From assembly GCA_006503535.1 (NCBI GenBank), contig QYRS01000004.1, positions 1-64,000 of the forward strand: 64,000 nt of DNA, given 5' to 3'. Under the pieces are notes generated by a model. It saw only the letters and a list, made by a program, of their open reading frames with translations. It was not told the DNA's origin and searched no databases. The position numbers were made by a program, and so were the translations under genes. This stretch comes from Arthrinium phaeospermum. Its lineage: Eukaryota; Ascomycota; Sordariomycetes; Amphisphaeriales; Apiosporaceae. The first letter of the stretch is position 1, and each line of letters opens with the position of its first letter. Shown here one piece after another: positions 32,996 to 44,504 of this stretch.

Positions 32996-33511
32996 ATGTC
33001 GTCCTTGCAGGCCTGGACCCCTGCCCTCAAGGGCATTGCCATTGCCGGCAGCCTTATCAACGGCGGCACCATGACCTCCGGCTACCGCCTGCTCCCCGCC
33101 GTCTATCCCACCGTCTCCAAGTCGGCCAAGGATGGGGCCAAGCAGTGGGAGTACTTCTACTGGTCCATGTCGGCCACGGTTCCATGGATCGACCTGACCA
33201 CCATTGTTGCCATCGGTACCCTTGCCTACGCCGAGTACCGGCAGAACCGGGCCGGCCTGCCCTGGAAGATCTGGGCCTCGGCGGCGGCCATCATGCCTAT
33301 CGGCTGGATCTGGGTGCGCAAGGTCATGCTGGTCCCGTCCAACCAGCTGCTGGCCATTGCCGACCCCAAGGCCGACGAGGCGGAGCCCTTGAACAGGAAC
33401 TCGAAGAAGACGCTCGACATCATGAAGGAGTTCAATGCGCAGATGAGCTTCCGGATGATGTTCCCGTGGGTCGTCGGTGGACTGGCGCTGTGGGCTTCTC
33501 TGGGGTTTTAG
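32996..33511 (+). CDS. DUF1772 (anthrone-oxygenase-like) membrane protein
   Basis: 171 residues, intronless. Four hydrophobic segments (about 10-35, 57-85, 92-115 and 150-170) match the four-helix DUF1772 layout, with the N-terminal GTMTSGYRLLPAVY and the PWIDLTTIVAIG helix. Family knowledge: some members oxidise anthrones in polyketide clusters, but most fungal DUF1772 proteins are uncharacterised. No polyketide synthase lies in this window, so a housekeeping or oxylipin-linked role is equally possible. The start was chosen as the first ATG in good context (CACGCCATG). Confidence 0.75.
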   Translation: MSSLQAWTPALKGIAIAGSLINGGTMTSGYRLLPAVYPTVSKSAKDGAKQWEYFYWSMSATVPWIDLTTIVAIGTLAYAEYRQNRAGLPWKIWASAAAIMPIGWIWVRKVMLVPSNQLLAIADPKADEAEPLNRNSKKTLDIMKEFNAQMSFRMMFPWVVGGLALWASLGF

Positions 33512-34257
33512 ATCAACTAGCTTCTGAAGAAAACATAGAACATCATGACCACTCATATCCGTAATGCCTAAGTTGTCATATTTGTTGCATGCGAGAACTT
33601 AGCTAGCACCAAATTCAAACATAGCCTACCACCTTTTGTGCTGCTGCGAATGAATGACGTGGTTCCGCATCTTCAGCAAGAGAAAGGGGCACACCGACAG
33701 TGGATATTACACCTCCCAGGCATTCAAAGCCGTCCATGCTTAAATTAGATATGGTAGTACTACTTCGAGTTTGAAATGCCCTCTTCTCGTAGTCCAGCAG
33801 GCTCTGACTCGGTCCCTGAAGTGTGGTCGCACCAGTCAGCGGGTAGCCATGTGCACGTTACACTTCGCCGTGCCGTTCTCTGGCGGGAAAGGGAACATCA
33901 TTGGCGGTCTCATACGATCATGGAGGCAAAGCTGAAGATGGCCGCATATACGATCGTGCCAACGCATTTCTCACCTGCATGTACACAGAGAATTAACCAT
34001 GTTTTAACATGAGTCAGAACATCAAGTATCGGGAACATAAAGACATCATGTCTCTTCGACGGGTTTCCAGCGCAGGTTCTCCGCCTAGCTTGTGCTACAT
34101 GCAGTTTTGCTAGGGTGGTGGTCAAACGTTGAAATCTTTCCGTGACTTGCGTGTCCTTTCTTAGCCCAGACCAGACCAGACCTACCTTCTCATCAATCGT
34201 GCCGTCCATACTACTGCGAGCCGTCCTGAATATCACTTGAACTCTGCTTGCAAGATC
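33512..34257. other. Intergenic, no gene seen
   Basis: About 750 bp. A CAGACCAGACCAGACC run near 34168 is the only repeat noticed. Confidence 0.5.
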
Positions 34258-36487
34258 ATGGTACAAGCAGAACACGAGAGGCTTTCCAATGGCGACGATG
34301 AGCCGCTCGACCAGCGATTTATCAACACCGTGATCCCAGAAGCAACACTGACCCTACCTAATACAGGTACGCAACATGACGAAGACACACAGGATCAAGA
34401 AGACCATGAAGACACAGTGTCTTCCATCACGGAGTCGCAGTCTTACCAGACCTTGGCCCAAGCCGAGGTTGCCAGCTCCAAGCACCTGCAGCCACCGCCC
34501 AGTGTATGGCAGCAATGGTGGGGGGAGATGCTAAGCTGCATACTAATGATTGGAATGTTCGGTGTCATGATCGGCATTCTTCACCACAACAACGACAAAC
34601 CTCTTCCTGACTGGCCATACAAACTATCGATCAACACAGTCATCTCTACCTTGGGTGCTGTACTGAAGGCATGTGCTGCCTTCATTCTTGCCGAAGGCAT
34701 CAGCGACTCGAAATGGAAGTGGTTCCGGAGCAACAGGTCTCTGCATGACCTTGTGGTTTTCGACAATGCCAGCCGGGGACCGTGGGGCTGTCTGGCATTG
34801 CTCATCGCCCCGAGAGGACTGCACCCTATTGCGTCACTCGGAGCAGCACTGGCCATCTTGACACTAGCTTTGGATCCATTCACGCAACAACTTGTTCATT
34901 ACTATAACTGCAGGCAAGTCAGCCTCAGTTTAAACGCTACACTCCCGCGTTCGACCATGTACAATGAGGCTGCAGGATTCAGAGATCTTTGGGGATTCGA
35001 TTTTCCGCCCACCACAGCCGTCATAGGTTTTATCGCTCAGGGACTTTACAACCCTGCTGATATCAAGACGCCGTTTGTGTGTGTAAGTGGCAATTGCACC
35101 TTCGACCACCCATTCTCAACACTTGGCTTTTGCTCCACCTGCGAAGACATGAGCAGTCAGCTGGTATTTACCAATGTCTCGATGAAACACCTCATAGACG
35201 GCTCAACTATGAACATGAGTACTACTTGGGTTAACACAACGCTTCCCTCTGGTTTATATGCGGCAGGCTCGTGTTTGGAAACTGCCTCACACCACTCCAT
35301 TGGTCTTAATGAGACCTGGTTTGTGATTAATTCCACGTATGATGGGTGGATCGAAGCTATCCAAGCATCGAAGGCCTTTCCCGGAGCGAGACTGGACCCG
35401 AAGGAGGACCGTTTTAATGCCAGTTTGCGGCTGCCGGATGCCATTGGCTGCAATACGGCCTACGAAAACAACACGTGGGCATGTAGTGGCTTTGGTGGCG
35501 CAGGGGCTGCTCGCTGTAGACTTGACCCATGCGTTAAAACACATAGAGCGAGTGTGGATCATGGCCACTTACAAGAGGATTTAATCCAGTCACATCCCGA
35601 TATGTTCTTGGGGGAGGATCAGGGGCATAGTCTCAACTGTACTGCGTGCTAGGTGGCTGCGGACTTGACATGCGCTGGTCCTCAGGTTGTTTCGCAACTG
35701 CAAGAAACGGGGTTTCGCATTGGAACGGACGATATGATCATTCCTTGGAATGTCAAGACGGATCAGAGGTAGGTGTATCCAGCCAAGTCCGCCTTTGGAT
35801 ACGTTATTAACTAGAACAAGGACCGGGGAGGCTATTTTATTGGAAAGCGCAAATGAAAGTCATATGGGCTCTAGAAACAATGTCACAGTACCTGGTCCTC
35901 CTCTCAACGAAACGGGTCTGCCGCTAGATATCATTCCTGCAGAATGTATCTATTCCATGTGCATGGACTCCGGGAATATCATTACGGGATATGTCCAACA
36001 CTATCTTCAGGGCTCTGTCAATCCCCAGTTCGGCTCTCGCGCTACTGATGGGCCGCCTCAGCTTCGCGTTTTGTTCAACGATACTTATGCCAGCTTCGAT
36101 AGTATCAATCAGACGTTTACCGGTATAGCTAAGGCTATCACCCAACGAATCCGCAGGTACGTGGACGTTGCTCGACCGGCCCTTGGAGTGGTGTTTGAGC
36201 AAAAGACGTGTGTCAGTGTGAGGTGGCCCTATTTGGCTTTTCCGGCTGCCGTGGTGGCTTTGACAACAGGGTTCCTCCTTGCAATTATCGGGCAAGCGGT
36301 CCTAGAAACAGCTGGCATGGCCGCCCCTGGCTGGAAGTCTTCGCCGCTGCCAATGATGTTTCGTGGGTTAGGGACGGATGCGAATGGCCCTGCACAAGGA
36401 CCTATGGATGGCGAAGTCGGGTTCACACCAAGTCTGCATGAGATGGAAAGAGTCGCAAAGACGACGACGGCGAGGTTGAACATGTAG
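34258..36487 (+). pseudogene. DUF3176 membrane protein with internal TAG
   Basis: ATG 34258; exon 34258-35768, intron 35769-35814 (GTAGGT...AACTAG), exon 35815-36487. The N-terminal part has the DUF3176 pattern: WQQWWGEM, PLPDWPYKLSINTVIS, KWKWF, FDNASRGPWG and LDPFTQQLV, with several membrane helices. A long N-glycosylation-rich extracellular stretch with paired cysteines follows, and a final helix (YLAFPAAVVALTTGFLLAII). A TAG at 35650-35652 interrupts the frame inside the extracellular region; the frame continues correctly on both sides and into the spliced exon. CAG to TAG would be a CpA to TpA change, as repeat-induced mutation makes. Otherwise intact, about 720 residues. No function is known for the family. 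Confidence 0.7.
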
Positions 36488-37069
36488 GCAGGACAGGATG
36501 AGCATAGCTTGTAGGTCACACAAGCCCCGTCAGATCAAGCACAAGTTCACGTCGGCATTGACGCCTTGAACGTGGAAAACGGGTATGGACGTCACAACGC
36601 GACGTCTCTCACGAGAAGCAACCATCAGAAACTCCTGCAAGGCGGGAGCTGAAATTGAATATGGCTGGTTTTCTTTCTCGGACTTCTTATGTCACTTCGG
36701 AGGATCTTTCGAAAGGCGTTCAGCTTATTTCACCTTGTTGCAATGATACAGATTTCAGCGAAGCGTGACTCCTGCTTGATTATGCAGCTATGAAACCACG
36801 TGAGATCCCAGTTGGGCTTGCCGATACTAACATCAAGCACTTAATACCCCTTGCAGATTGCTACCAAGTGGAATGCATGGGACACGGATCCTCTAGATTG
36901 CCCCCAAGTCGATAGCTTCACGAACAAAACCTCCCAATTGGCCCAGACGTCAACCACGCAGGGATGAGCCATCACACAGCCTCAAACCCATCGGAACCTA
37001 CTGCGCAGGCATGCACTCGGAGTGCCAGATTGTCCAATGAGATGAATTCGCCCCTCGATAGGCGGCTTG
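36488..37069. other. Intergenic, no gene seen
   Basis: About 580 bp between converging genes. Nothing supported. Confidence 0.5.
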
Positions 37070-37600
37070 CTACGCTGGACTTGTCGCAAAGAAGTACGTC
37101 TTTTCGTCGGTGTCGCTCTCACTTTCGTGATCGTCCATGCTGCTCGAGTTGGTAGTCTGACCCATGTCGTTCTGGACGGCACTGGGCTGAGCGTCGCCCG
37201 TCTCTTTGTTGGAGTCGTTCCGACAATCGTCCATATTGTTCGAGTTGTCGGAAGTCGGACCAACGTCATCTTGAGGGCTGGGCTGAGAGGCACCGGGTTG
37301 CGTGCTACTGGGCGCGGTGATGCTGGACAGGGCGCTGCGTGCCCATTTCTCCCGTTCCTCTTGTCTTTTCTCATCCTCATCAATGTACATACAGCAGCGA
37401 ACCAGCAAGAAGATGCACAGCACGATGAAAGAGATGAGTCCCATAGCAACCACGGCCTTGCCCACCTCGACCCATTCCCTGTTCAAACCAAGAGCAGCCA
37501 GAAAGTCTGCGGCGCTGATGGCTCCATCGTGGAACGTGATGAGTTGGGAGGGTTCGGGAGTGGGCGTAGGCTCCGGGATGACGATGGTTATGGCGGGCAT
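37070..37600 (-). CDS. Small single-pass membrane protein
   Basis: 176 residues from the ATG at 37600. A short N-terminal part (MPAITIVIPEPTPTPEPSQL, then about 25 residues) precedes one strong membrane helix (about 46-70: VGKAVVAMGLISFIVLCIFL then LVRCC) and a hydrophilic Ser/Asp/Asn-rich tail with repeated motifs (DDVGPTSDNSNNMDD and NDMGQTTNSSSMDD). The opposite strand is also open, but the hydrophobic helix and acidic tail favour this strand. No family recognised. Confidence 0.55.
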   Translation of the reverse strand: MPAITIVIPEPTPTPEPSQLITFHDGAISAADFLAALGLNREWVEVGKAVVAMGLISFIVLCIFLLVRCCMYIDEDEKRQEEREKWARSALSSITAPSSTQPGASQPSPQDDVGPTSDNSNNMDDCRNDSNKETGDAQPSAVQNDMGQTTNSSSMDDHESESDTDEKTYFFATSPA

Positions 37601-38029
37601 TTTGGAGAAAGCTACAAGGAGAACTTGTTAGTGATGGTAAGCCTTCCGAGATGGTTGTATGCCTACGTCTGTGATATCGTGGGTTTGAAAACTGCGACAG
37701 TGCCTGAATTGATGACGAAGATGGGTCTTGCGAAAAAGGCCAATTGCAGATACATTGCTGGTTTATATGAAAGGTCTAGTTACTCAGTGGGCGTGGCTGT
37801 GTGAGCAGAGTTCGGAGATCCCGTGGCGGCTCAACTCTAAAAGCCACCATGCAGCTCATTATCTGCTCAATCTACTGTAACCACATGGAACTTGAAAAGG
37901 TACCAAACAGCTTGCTCCAGTCGTTGAAAGGTGAAAGTCCAAGTGTGCCTTGGTAGATTAAAATAAAATAAAGCTAATGTGAGGTAGAACCGAAATAAGT
38001 TCTCAGAACCACGGGAGCCACCGCCCAGG
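37601..38029. other. Intergenic, no gene seen
   Basis: About 430 bp upstream of the membrane protein and downstream of the lipase. Nothing supported. Confidence 0.45.
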
Positions 38030-39170
38030 CTACGCCTTTTTGCAGGTGCTGACCTTCTGCAGATAGTAGCCGTGCGCCTCGACGTCGATCTTGCCGAAAT
38101 CGGTGCCGCTGTTGCAGTTCTGGTTGTAGGTGCCCAGGCAGACCTTGACGTCGGCGGGCGTGTAGTCGATCTTGGTGGCGCCGCCCGGGGCGAGCCAGAA
38201 CTCGGTGTCGAGGTGGGCGTACCCCAGCAAATGGCCCGGCAGGCGCGGCACGGGGTCGTCATAGTGGGTGATGCGGTAGGTGTTGCTGCCCTGGCCCTCG
38301 GTCCGGGAGGACTGGGCGTTGACAAAGTCGGCGAACTCGGGGTTGCCCACCCGCGGCGACCCGTAGAGGTAGGCGTCGACGGGCACACCCTGCATGGCCT
38401 GGCGCAGGTGGGCCGCCGACAGCGTGGCGAGGGCGGCGCCCAGGCTGTGGCCCGTGGTGGCGATGCGATACCCGGGATGGACGCTGTGCAGGCCCGTCAC
38501 CACCGACATGACGGTCTGGGAAATGTCGTTCCAGGTGTCTTGAAAGCCGTCGTGAACCTTGCATCCCCGGCAAAGGTCCGAGTCCTTGAGGCCGGCCTTG
38601 ATGCTGCACATGCTGTTAGTACGAGGCGCCCATCGCCACTGGCACTGGCACTGGCTGGGGTCTCTCACTTGGTGATCCAGTCTTCGACATCGCGGGTGCC
38701 GTGGAAGGCGACGACGATGCGCTGGGCGGTGTTGTCGAGGGCGATGTAGCCCCCGGTCGGCCGCTCCGTGCCCCTGCAACCGGCGTGTCAGTATAAATGG
38801 TATGGATGGTACCGGCCAAGGAACAGCATTGCCGAGTCAGATGCAGCAGTCTGGCCAACCTGCTACGGCCGTGCGCTCTGTGGGGGATGCAACCTACTCC
38901 AGGGTGGTGACGATGTGGGTGTCGTGCGCCTGGATCTCGGGGCAGGCATTGCCACTACACGAGATCTTGGTGTTCATCTGGGCAGGGTCCGAGTTGCAGT
39001 AGGCCGCCGAGGTGTACTGGATGAAGGTGTGGAAGTTGTCCATCATGGTGCCCGTGACAGCGCCCGAGATGGCCGCGCCGCCGGATGCTGTAAAGATGTT
39101 GGTCAGTGGCATGAGATCCAGAGGGAAGCATCCCGGCATGGGGGTTTGACCTACATTGACCCTGGCCCAT
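38030..39170 (-). CDS. Class-3 (alpha/beta-hydrolase) lipase
   Basis: Four exons, 39170-39155, 39087-38898, 38773-38669 and 38612-38030, all with GT-AG sites and matching phases, give 297 residues. The protein has FHGTRDVEDW (oxyanion region), the nucleophile elbow TGHSLGAALATL, DDPVPRLP (catalytic Asp) and GYAHLDTEFW (close to, or containing, the catalytic His), as in filamentous-fungal triacylglycerol lipases and feruloyl esterases. Relatives usually start with a secretion signal, but here the first exon is only 16 nt and the mature-like sequence starts MGQGQSSGG. An alternative first exon further upstream (the frame stays open to about 39475) cannot be excluded. The C-terminus ends CKKA. 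Confidence 0.8.
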
Positions 39171-40433
39171 TGTGGCTGGTGGATTGAGTGTCTTGAAATG
39201 AGCGACGGTTGGGATGAGGGGATCGACCAACGAAGGAATCCGGGCCGGGACTTGCAACTGGATGGGAAAGAAAGTCCTGGAAGATCGCGAGAGTCCAGCT
39301 CGAGCGAGATAGGATCGGTTGCCGTACTTATGATGTTGCAGCGAACCTGCGCAATTTCGACAAGGACGACAGTTGCACTCGGAATCAGGGCGGACCATGC
39401 GACGACACGGCCTCTAGACCGCAGCAGACTTTGGAGAAGAGGGAGAAGCCATCGCGAGGCCCATTTGCAGCGCACCCCCAGCCGGGTTATGTAGATGGCG
39501 GGGGTTTGCCCGGAAGCGTCCTTGGCGCCCTCCTGCTCGGCTCAGGCACCGCATTGATGGTTCGGTCGCTTCGCGGTGGATATTGCGGTGCTTGGGACGC
39601 GCTGGCGAAACGACCCTGGGACTTGGCTGGGTGCTTGTCACTTATCACGCGCAGGGCAGTTCTGGGCAGCAGAGCCTGACAGGCCAGGCCTGCGAGTAAT
39701 GATGCCGGTCGCGCAGTGCTGGCCCAGAGGCGGAGCCCCGGTCCTCTGAAAGCTTATTAGCTTTTTTATTATCCGCCCCACCCGGCGCCAGGGATAGATT
39801 GGTCTTGTCAAATCGTCCGTGGCCGCCGATTGCCTGCTTTTTATGCGCCCGATTGCTGACCTTGTCGGGACGTGGTGCGATGCCTGGGCTCGCTGGGGCC
39901 AACGGTCGTGGCTGAGCTAATCGGATGGGGGGAGTTGGGAGAGTTGGGAGGACGCCAGCCAACCGGCGCGAAATCGTGGTTACCCATAGGATGATGATCT
40001 GGCGAAACAAATCGACGGCCGGCCGATCTGCCATGGCATTGGTCGCCACGTGCCCCACGGCCAGCACGCAGTCGGGCCCACCCAAACCCGCTCGGCCAAA
40101 GGCCGCCGACAAGGGTCGCCAAGGTCGCCAGGGTCAAAAAAGCATCAAAGCACATCCGTTTCCAAGGTGCTCGGGTGCAGGCCGTTCTCTGCAGCCATCT
40201 CAAATCTATGCACGATCCCGGATTTTGCAGAAAAGGAAGAGAAATGACTCTTCTTTTCCTCGCACAGCTGCCGTCATCTCCAGCTTGCTTCTTGCGCCGC
40301 CAGACCAGCACTATGATGTGTAGTCAGCAGCACTGCACCTACTCTCGATAAGCTTTGGACATCTACGCTGAAGCGGAAACCCTCGTGGCGTCAGCAGCGG
40401 AAAGTTCCATCCCATCTCCCGCCCATCACGCCA
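39171..40433. other. Divergent intergenic region, no gene seen
   Basis: About 1.26 kb between the leftward lipase and the rightward SAT4 gene. Several short open frames without domain signal. GGGAGTTGGGAGAGTTGGGAGG near 39930 and AAGGTCGCCAGGGTC near 40116 are short local repeats. Confidence 0.45.
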
Positions 40434-41781
40434 ATGGCCACCGACGACCGAGGCCCGGAGCTGTGCTATGTCGCCATCATCTTCACCACCATCAGCCTCG
40501 TCTGCCTCTTGCTGCGATGCTACACCATGGGCTTCATCCTCAAGAGGTTCTTCCTCGCCGACTGGGCCGCCGTCCTGACCGGTGTAAGTGTGATAAGCAC
40601 AGCCTGACAGACAGACTACTGACCAAAACAAAACAGCTCAACCAATGCGCCTTCTGCGCCTTCACGCTGCTGGGCGTGCACTACGGCCTGGGCAAGCATG
40701 TGGCCGACGTGGCGCCCGGGGACCGGATCGAGGCGCTCAAGTGGAAGTGGGCGGGCCAGGTCTCGTACGTCGTCGGCTCGACCCTCATCAAGTTGGTCGC
40801 CGGCCTGCTGCTGCTGCGGCTGTTTGCGGGCCAGCGGTGGCAGCGCATCGCCATCGTCGTGCTCCTGGTCCTCGTCGGCCTGGTCCAGACGTTTTACCTC
40901 TTCATCGCCATCTTCCAGTGCACGCCGGTCCAGTTCTACTGGTTCCGGTACACGGCCGACGCCCCCGTCGCCGGCGGGTGTCTCAACCCCGTCCTGGCCA
41001 CGGTGCCGACCTACGTCTCCATCGTCGTGGGCGTCATCAGCGACTGGTTCCTCGCCCTGCTCCCCATCACGCTCGTGCGCAAGATCGAGATGGAGAGGAA
41101 GGCCAAGATGTCCATTGTCGGCATCCTGGCCGTTGGCTCCATGTTCGTCTCTCCTTTTCTTTACCCCCCGATGATTATCTTCATGCTAACTTCTGCAGGG
41201 CCTCGCTTGCCAACGTCGTGCGCATCCCCTACGCCAAACAGCTCCTCTCGAACCCCGACTACCTGCACAACTTCACCGACCTCGCCATCTGGAGCGTCAT
41301 CGAGTGCGCCCTGGGTCTCACGGCCACCTCGCTGGCCACGCTGCGCCCGCTGTTTGTGCGCATCAACATGCTGGCCAGCTCCCAGGCCCTGACCACATTC
41401 CATTCCAAATCGCGCACCGGCCGCCGCCAAGGGGCTACCGGGCTCGCATCCTCTTCCCGTGCCGCATCCAAACATCGTCCACCCCCGCATAGTCGGGGCC
41501 TTTCGGAGCCGCCCAGGACACTCCATTCGCACGACTCGGAGTCCCAGCTGTCACACAAGGCAGCTCCTCCGCCACCGCCGCCAGCCTTCTTCCCCACCCG
41601 GGACCGGAGCCACACGATACCCCCGTCCAGGGAATCGCAAGCTGACCATATGCCACGTTCACCCTCGGTGGGGACGCTGGATGGACGGCGTGAAAGCCGG
41701 GACGAGACGTGGTTTTTGCCCTTGCAGCCGCCGCCACCTCCCCGGGGCTCGTACAACCACTCCAGGGGGTTCTCCTCGTAA
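40434..41781 (+). CDS. SAT4/rhodopsin-domain membrane protein (PTH11-like)
   Basis: Three exons, 40434-40583, 40637-41142 and 41199-41781, give 412 residues with matching phases (donors GTAAGT and GTTCGT). There are seven hydrophobic helices, with LLLRCYTMGFIL, an AQVxxWxQ-like KWKWAGQVSYVVGSTL, FQCTPVQFYW, DWFLALLPITLV and RIPYAKQL: the fungal SAT4/rhodopsin layout shared with PTH11-type receptors. No CFEM domain. The long cytoplasmic tail is Ser/Pro/Arg-rich with polyproline runs. A sensory role is inferred from the family; the ligand is unknown. Divergent from the lipase, tail to tail with the regulator gene. Confidence 0.75.
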
Positions 41782-42012
41782 TAGCTAGTCTCTGGGTCCA
41801 GACCTTGTCGCCCATATATATATCATCATGGTCAACCTCAAGTGTCACTGTGAAAGCCTGAAAGTGGATTGGTCGCGCATCGTTCCGGTTTCTTGTTGAG
41901 ATCCGTACCGGTGCTAGACTCTGGCCTGCATCGTGACTAAGAGCAACCGCTTTGACGCGCCTGTTGTGAAGACTCCTCCATCTGATATGTCCCTCGCCAC
42001 TCCCCGTCATGC

Positions 42013-44504
42013 TCATCCACTCCGCGGCGTCTCAAACCCGCTGTTGGTGAACTCCTGGAACAGCGCCACGTCCTCAAAGTCGCCGGCGAGCTTCTCCATG
42101 GTGGCGCCGGCCGGGTCCGTCTGGGCCAGCTCGAGGTCGCCCATGAAGGGGGCGCGGATCTCGTCGGTGGTGATGTTCAGGCCGCGCTCCTTGAGGTGGC
42201 GCAGGATCTCGTGGGCCTGGGCGCTCGTGCTGCCGTCCTTGTCGCGCAACATCATGGTCAGCAGCCCCCGCCCAATCGCCTCGGCCACGCGGAAGGGCCG
42301 CCGCAGCGTCTCGTAGCCGTACAGGCACAGCAGCAGGTACTGGTGCCACTCCGGGTCGCGCGAGTCCCGCAGCACCGCGTTGGCGACGTACATCATGGCC
42401 GTGTGCCACAGCAGCGTGCAGGTCGAGGCCTCGTAGCTGGACCGGAAGTGCACGATGAGGTGCTTGAGCTGGTTCACCGACGCCACATAGGCCGCCATGG
42501 GGGTCCGGTCGGGCGCCGAGAAGGTCCGCAGCCGCCGCGTCTCGGCCCCGTCGCGTCTCAGAAAGGGCCGGAAGAGGTCGAGGATGGCGGCGTGGAACCA
42601 CATGTGCAGGATGACGGCGTGGTGGGGGTTGGAATCGGACCGATGGAGCCGAGACGGCAGGTTCTCGGCCCACGCCAGCAGCTCTCGATACTTCATCTCG
42701 GCAAAGTCCAGACTGAGGCGGCCCGGCTGCATCGTGTCTTTGGGGTGGCGGTAGAGCAGCGACACTTGGTGCATCAACGCCCACAGTTCGCAGACTCGGG
42801 GGAAGGTCACGCCCATGATTGCTTGCACCTGCGAGGGCTCTTTGGATGAGGTCACTTCTGCAGTCGACAATCCCTGGCTGTCGTCATCGCCCATGTCCGC
42901 CCGGGGAATGGGCGCCGTCGGGGGGGTTCTCGGTACTTTGACGCCCGGCTGCTGGTAAAACAGGGATACGATGCTAAGCCAGTCGGTCAGTCTTGCGCTT
43001 TGCTTCACCATACGAAAGACCAGGAGTGCAATACCTACATGGACCAGTTGAAGACTCCCCAGGCCGTGTTGGAGATGGCGGCATGAGAGCTTTCCGGGAT
43101 GGCTTCCGTCCTGGCTTTGGCTTCTTCCTCGGTGACGCCGAAGAGGCCCAGGCGCGTGCCCATCTGGATGGCCACGCCGAGGAAATGCGTCACCTTGTGG
43201 TCTTTGCCCTGCCCGACAAAGGCCAGACTCAGCAGCTGGGCGCCGATCATGTTGAGCAGGGAGTCGTCTTCCTTGGCGGCCGCCCACAGCCTCTCCGCCT
43301 CGCTGCAGAACTGCTCCGTGTACTGGGCGACGCTCTTGTCGATGGCCGTGTACATTTGCTGGACCGGTTAGCTCATCATCCCCATCTCTCGGTCAAAAGA
43401 AGACTCACGCATCCCCAGTAGAGCAGCGCGTTGACGACCAAGGCCGAGCAGGACTGCTGGTGCTGGTCCACCAAGTCGCAGATGAACCGGTCCGGGTCAA
43501 ACATGCCCAGCAGGGGGTGGTCCGTCTCGAGGTACATGGAGACAACCCGGGCGGCGGCCTCGTCGGGGATGGGCACGTGGGTCCAGTGCCGGATGCGCAG
43601 GGACTTGAGCCGCGCATCGCACAGCCCGTCGTTCCAGCGCGGGGACTGGTTCGTCGGGGACTGTTGGGCCCGGAAAGAGGCGGCCGCCGAGTCGTTGTCG
43701 ATCTGGGCGTCGTCGGTCGATCGTCCGGGGCAGAAGAACATCATCTCGCCGGACCACAGCGGCTCATTAGGTCTGGCCGTCCATCAATAAGTCACGTTCG
43801 CAAACGATCCACTGGCACTCACCTGTTCTTGTCGCGTGCTGCGCTGATGGGCCGAAGCAGGTTGCTCTCTTCCAGCTCCGACATGGAGATGTGGCGCAGT
43901 GGCGCATAGGTGATGGAGTTTTTGGTCATCAGCTCCAGCTCCAGCGACGACCTCTGCGGCACGAAGGCCCGGGTGGACGGCTGTTGTGGCGGAGCCATTG
44001 AGTTGCGTTCGCTGCTGCTGCTGCCGTTGCTGTTGCTGTTGCCGTTGCCGTTGCTGTTGCTGTTGCTATTGCTGCCCCCGTTATTGCTGTCGCCGCCACC
44101 CTTGATGACGGACAACACGACGGACTCATCGCCGGTCGAGCGCAGGAGCCGGAGTGCGTCTAGTGCCTCGGCGTAGGGCGCCTGGATCAGGAGCTCGACC
44201 ATGTCGATGGAATCCTGGGCGGCGTCCCGCTTGTCATTGTAGACGCACTTCTCGGACCGTTTGGTGCAAAGGTTGCAACTCGGCCGAGTCCCATCGCACT
44301 GGGGGAACCATGAGCAAGAATGCATACAGCCAGAATGCAAGAACTTACGCGGGTCTTCTTGGAGCGGCAGAGGTTGCAGGCCAGCGGGGTCCCTACCCGT
44401 TTTCTCTTGCGCGTCTGGTTGGAGACGGCGGCAGCTGAGCCCGATTCCGGCGGGACAAGGGTACGGTCGGATGGCAGCAGTGGCACATATCTTTTGGAGT
44501 CCAT
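42013..44504 (-). CDS. Zn2Cys6 transcription factor with fungal-specific domain
   Basis: Five exons, 44504-44349, 44298-43823, 43772-43409, 43358-43039 and 42973-42013, give 758 residues with all phases consistent. The zinc cluster begins at Cys43 (C-x2-C-x6-C-x5-C-x2-C-x6-C) and is split by the first intron after KKTR. A Ser/Asn-rich linker (SNSNSNGNGNSNS-type run) follows. The middle-homology region starts in exon 3 (HPLLGMFDPDRF, VVNALLYWGC) and continues with GVAIQMGTRLGLFG and WGVFNW. This is a usual architecture for fungal nutrient or secondary-metabolite regulators; targets are unknown. It sits between two SAT4-type genes and near a lipase. Confidence 0.85.

Noticed and set aside
32996..33511. 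Polyketide cluster anthrone oxygenase
   Set aside because: The DUF1772 fold fits, but no polyketide synthase or tailoring genes lie nearby.
42196..42849. 217-codon plus-strand frame
   Set aside because: Antisense to the last exon of the Zn2Cys6 regulator.
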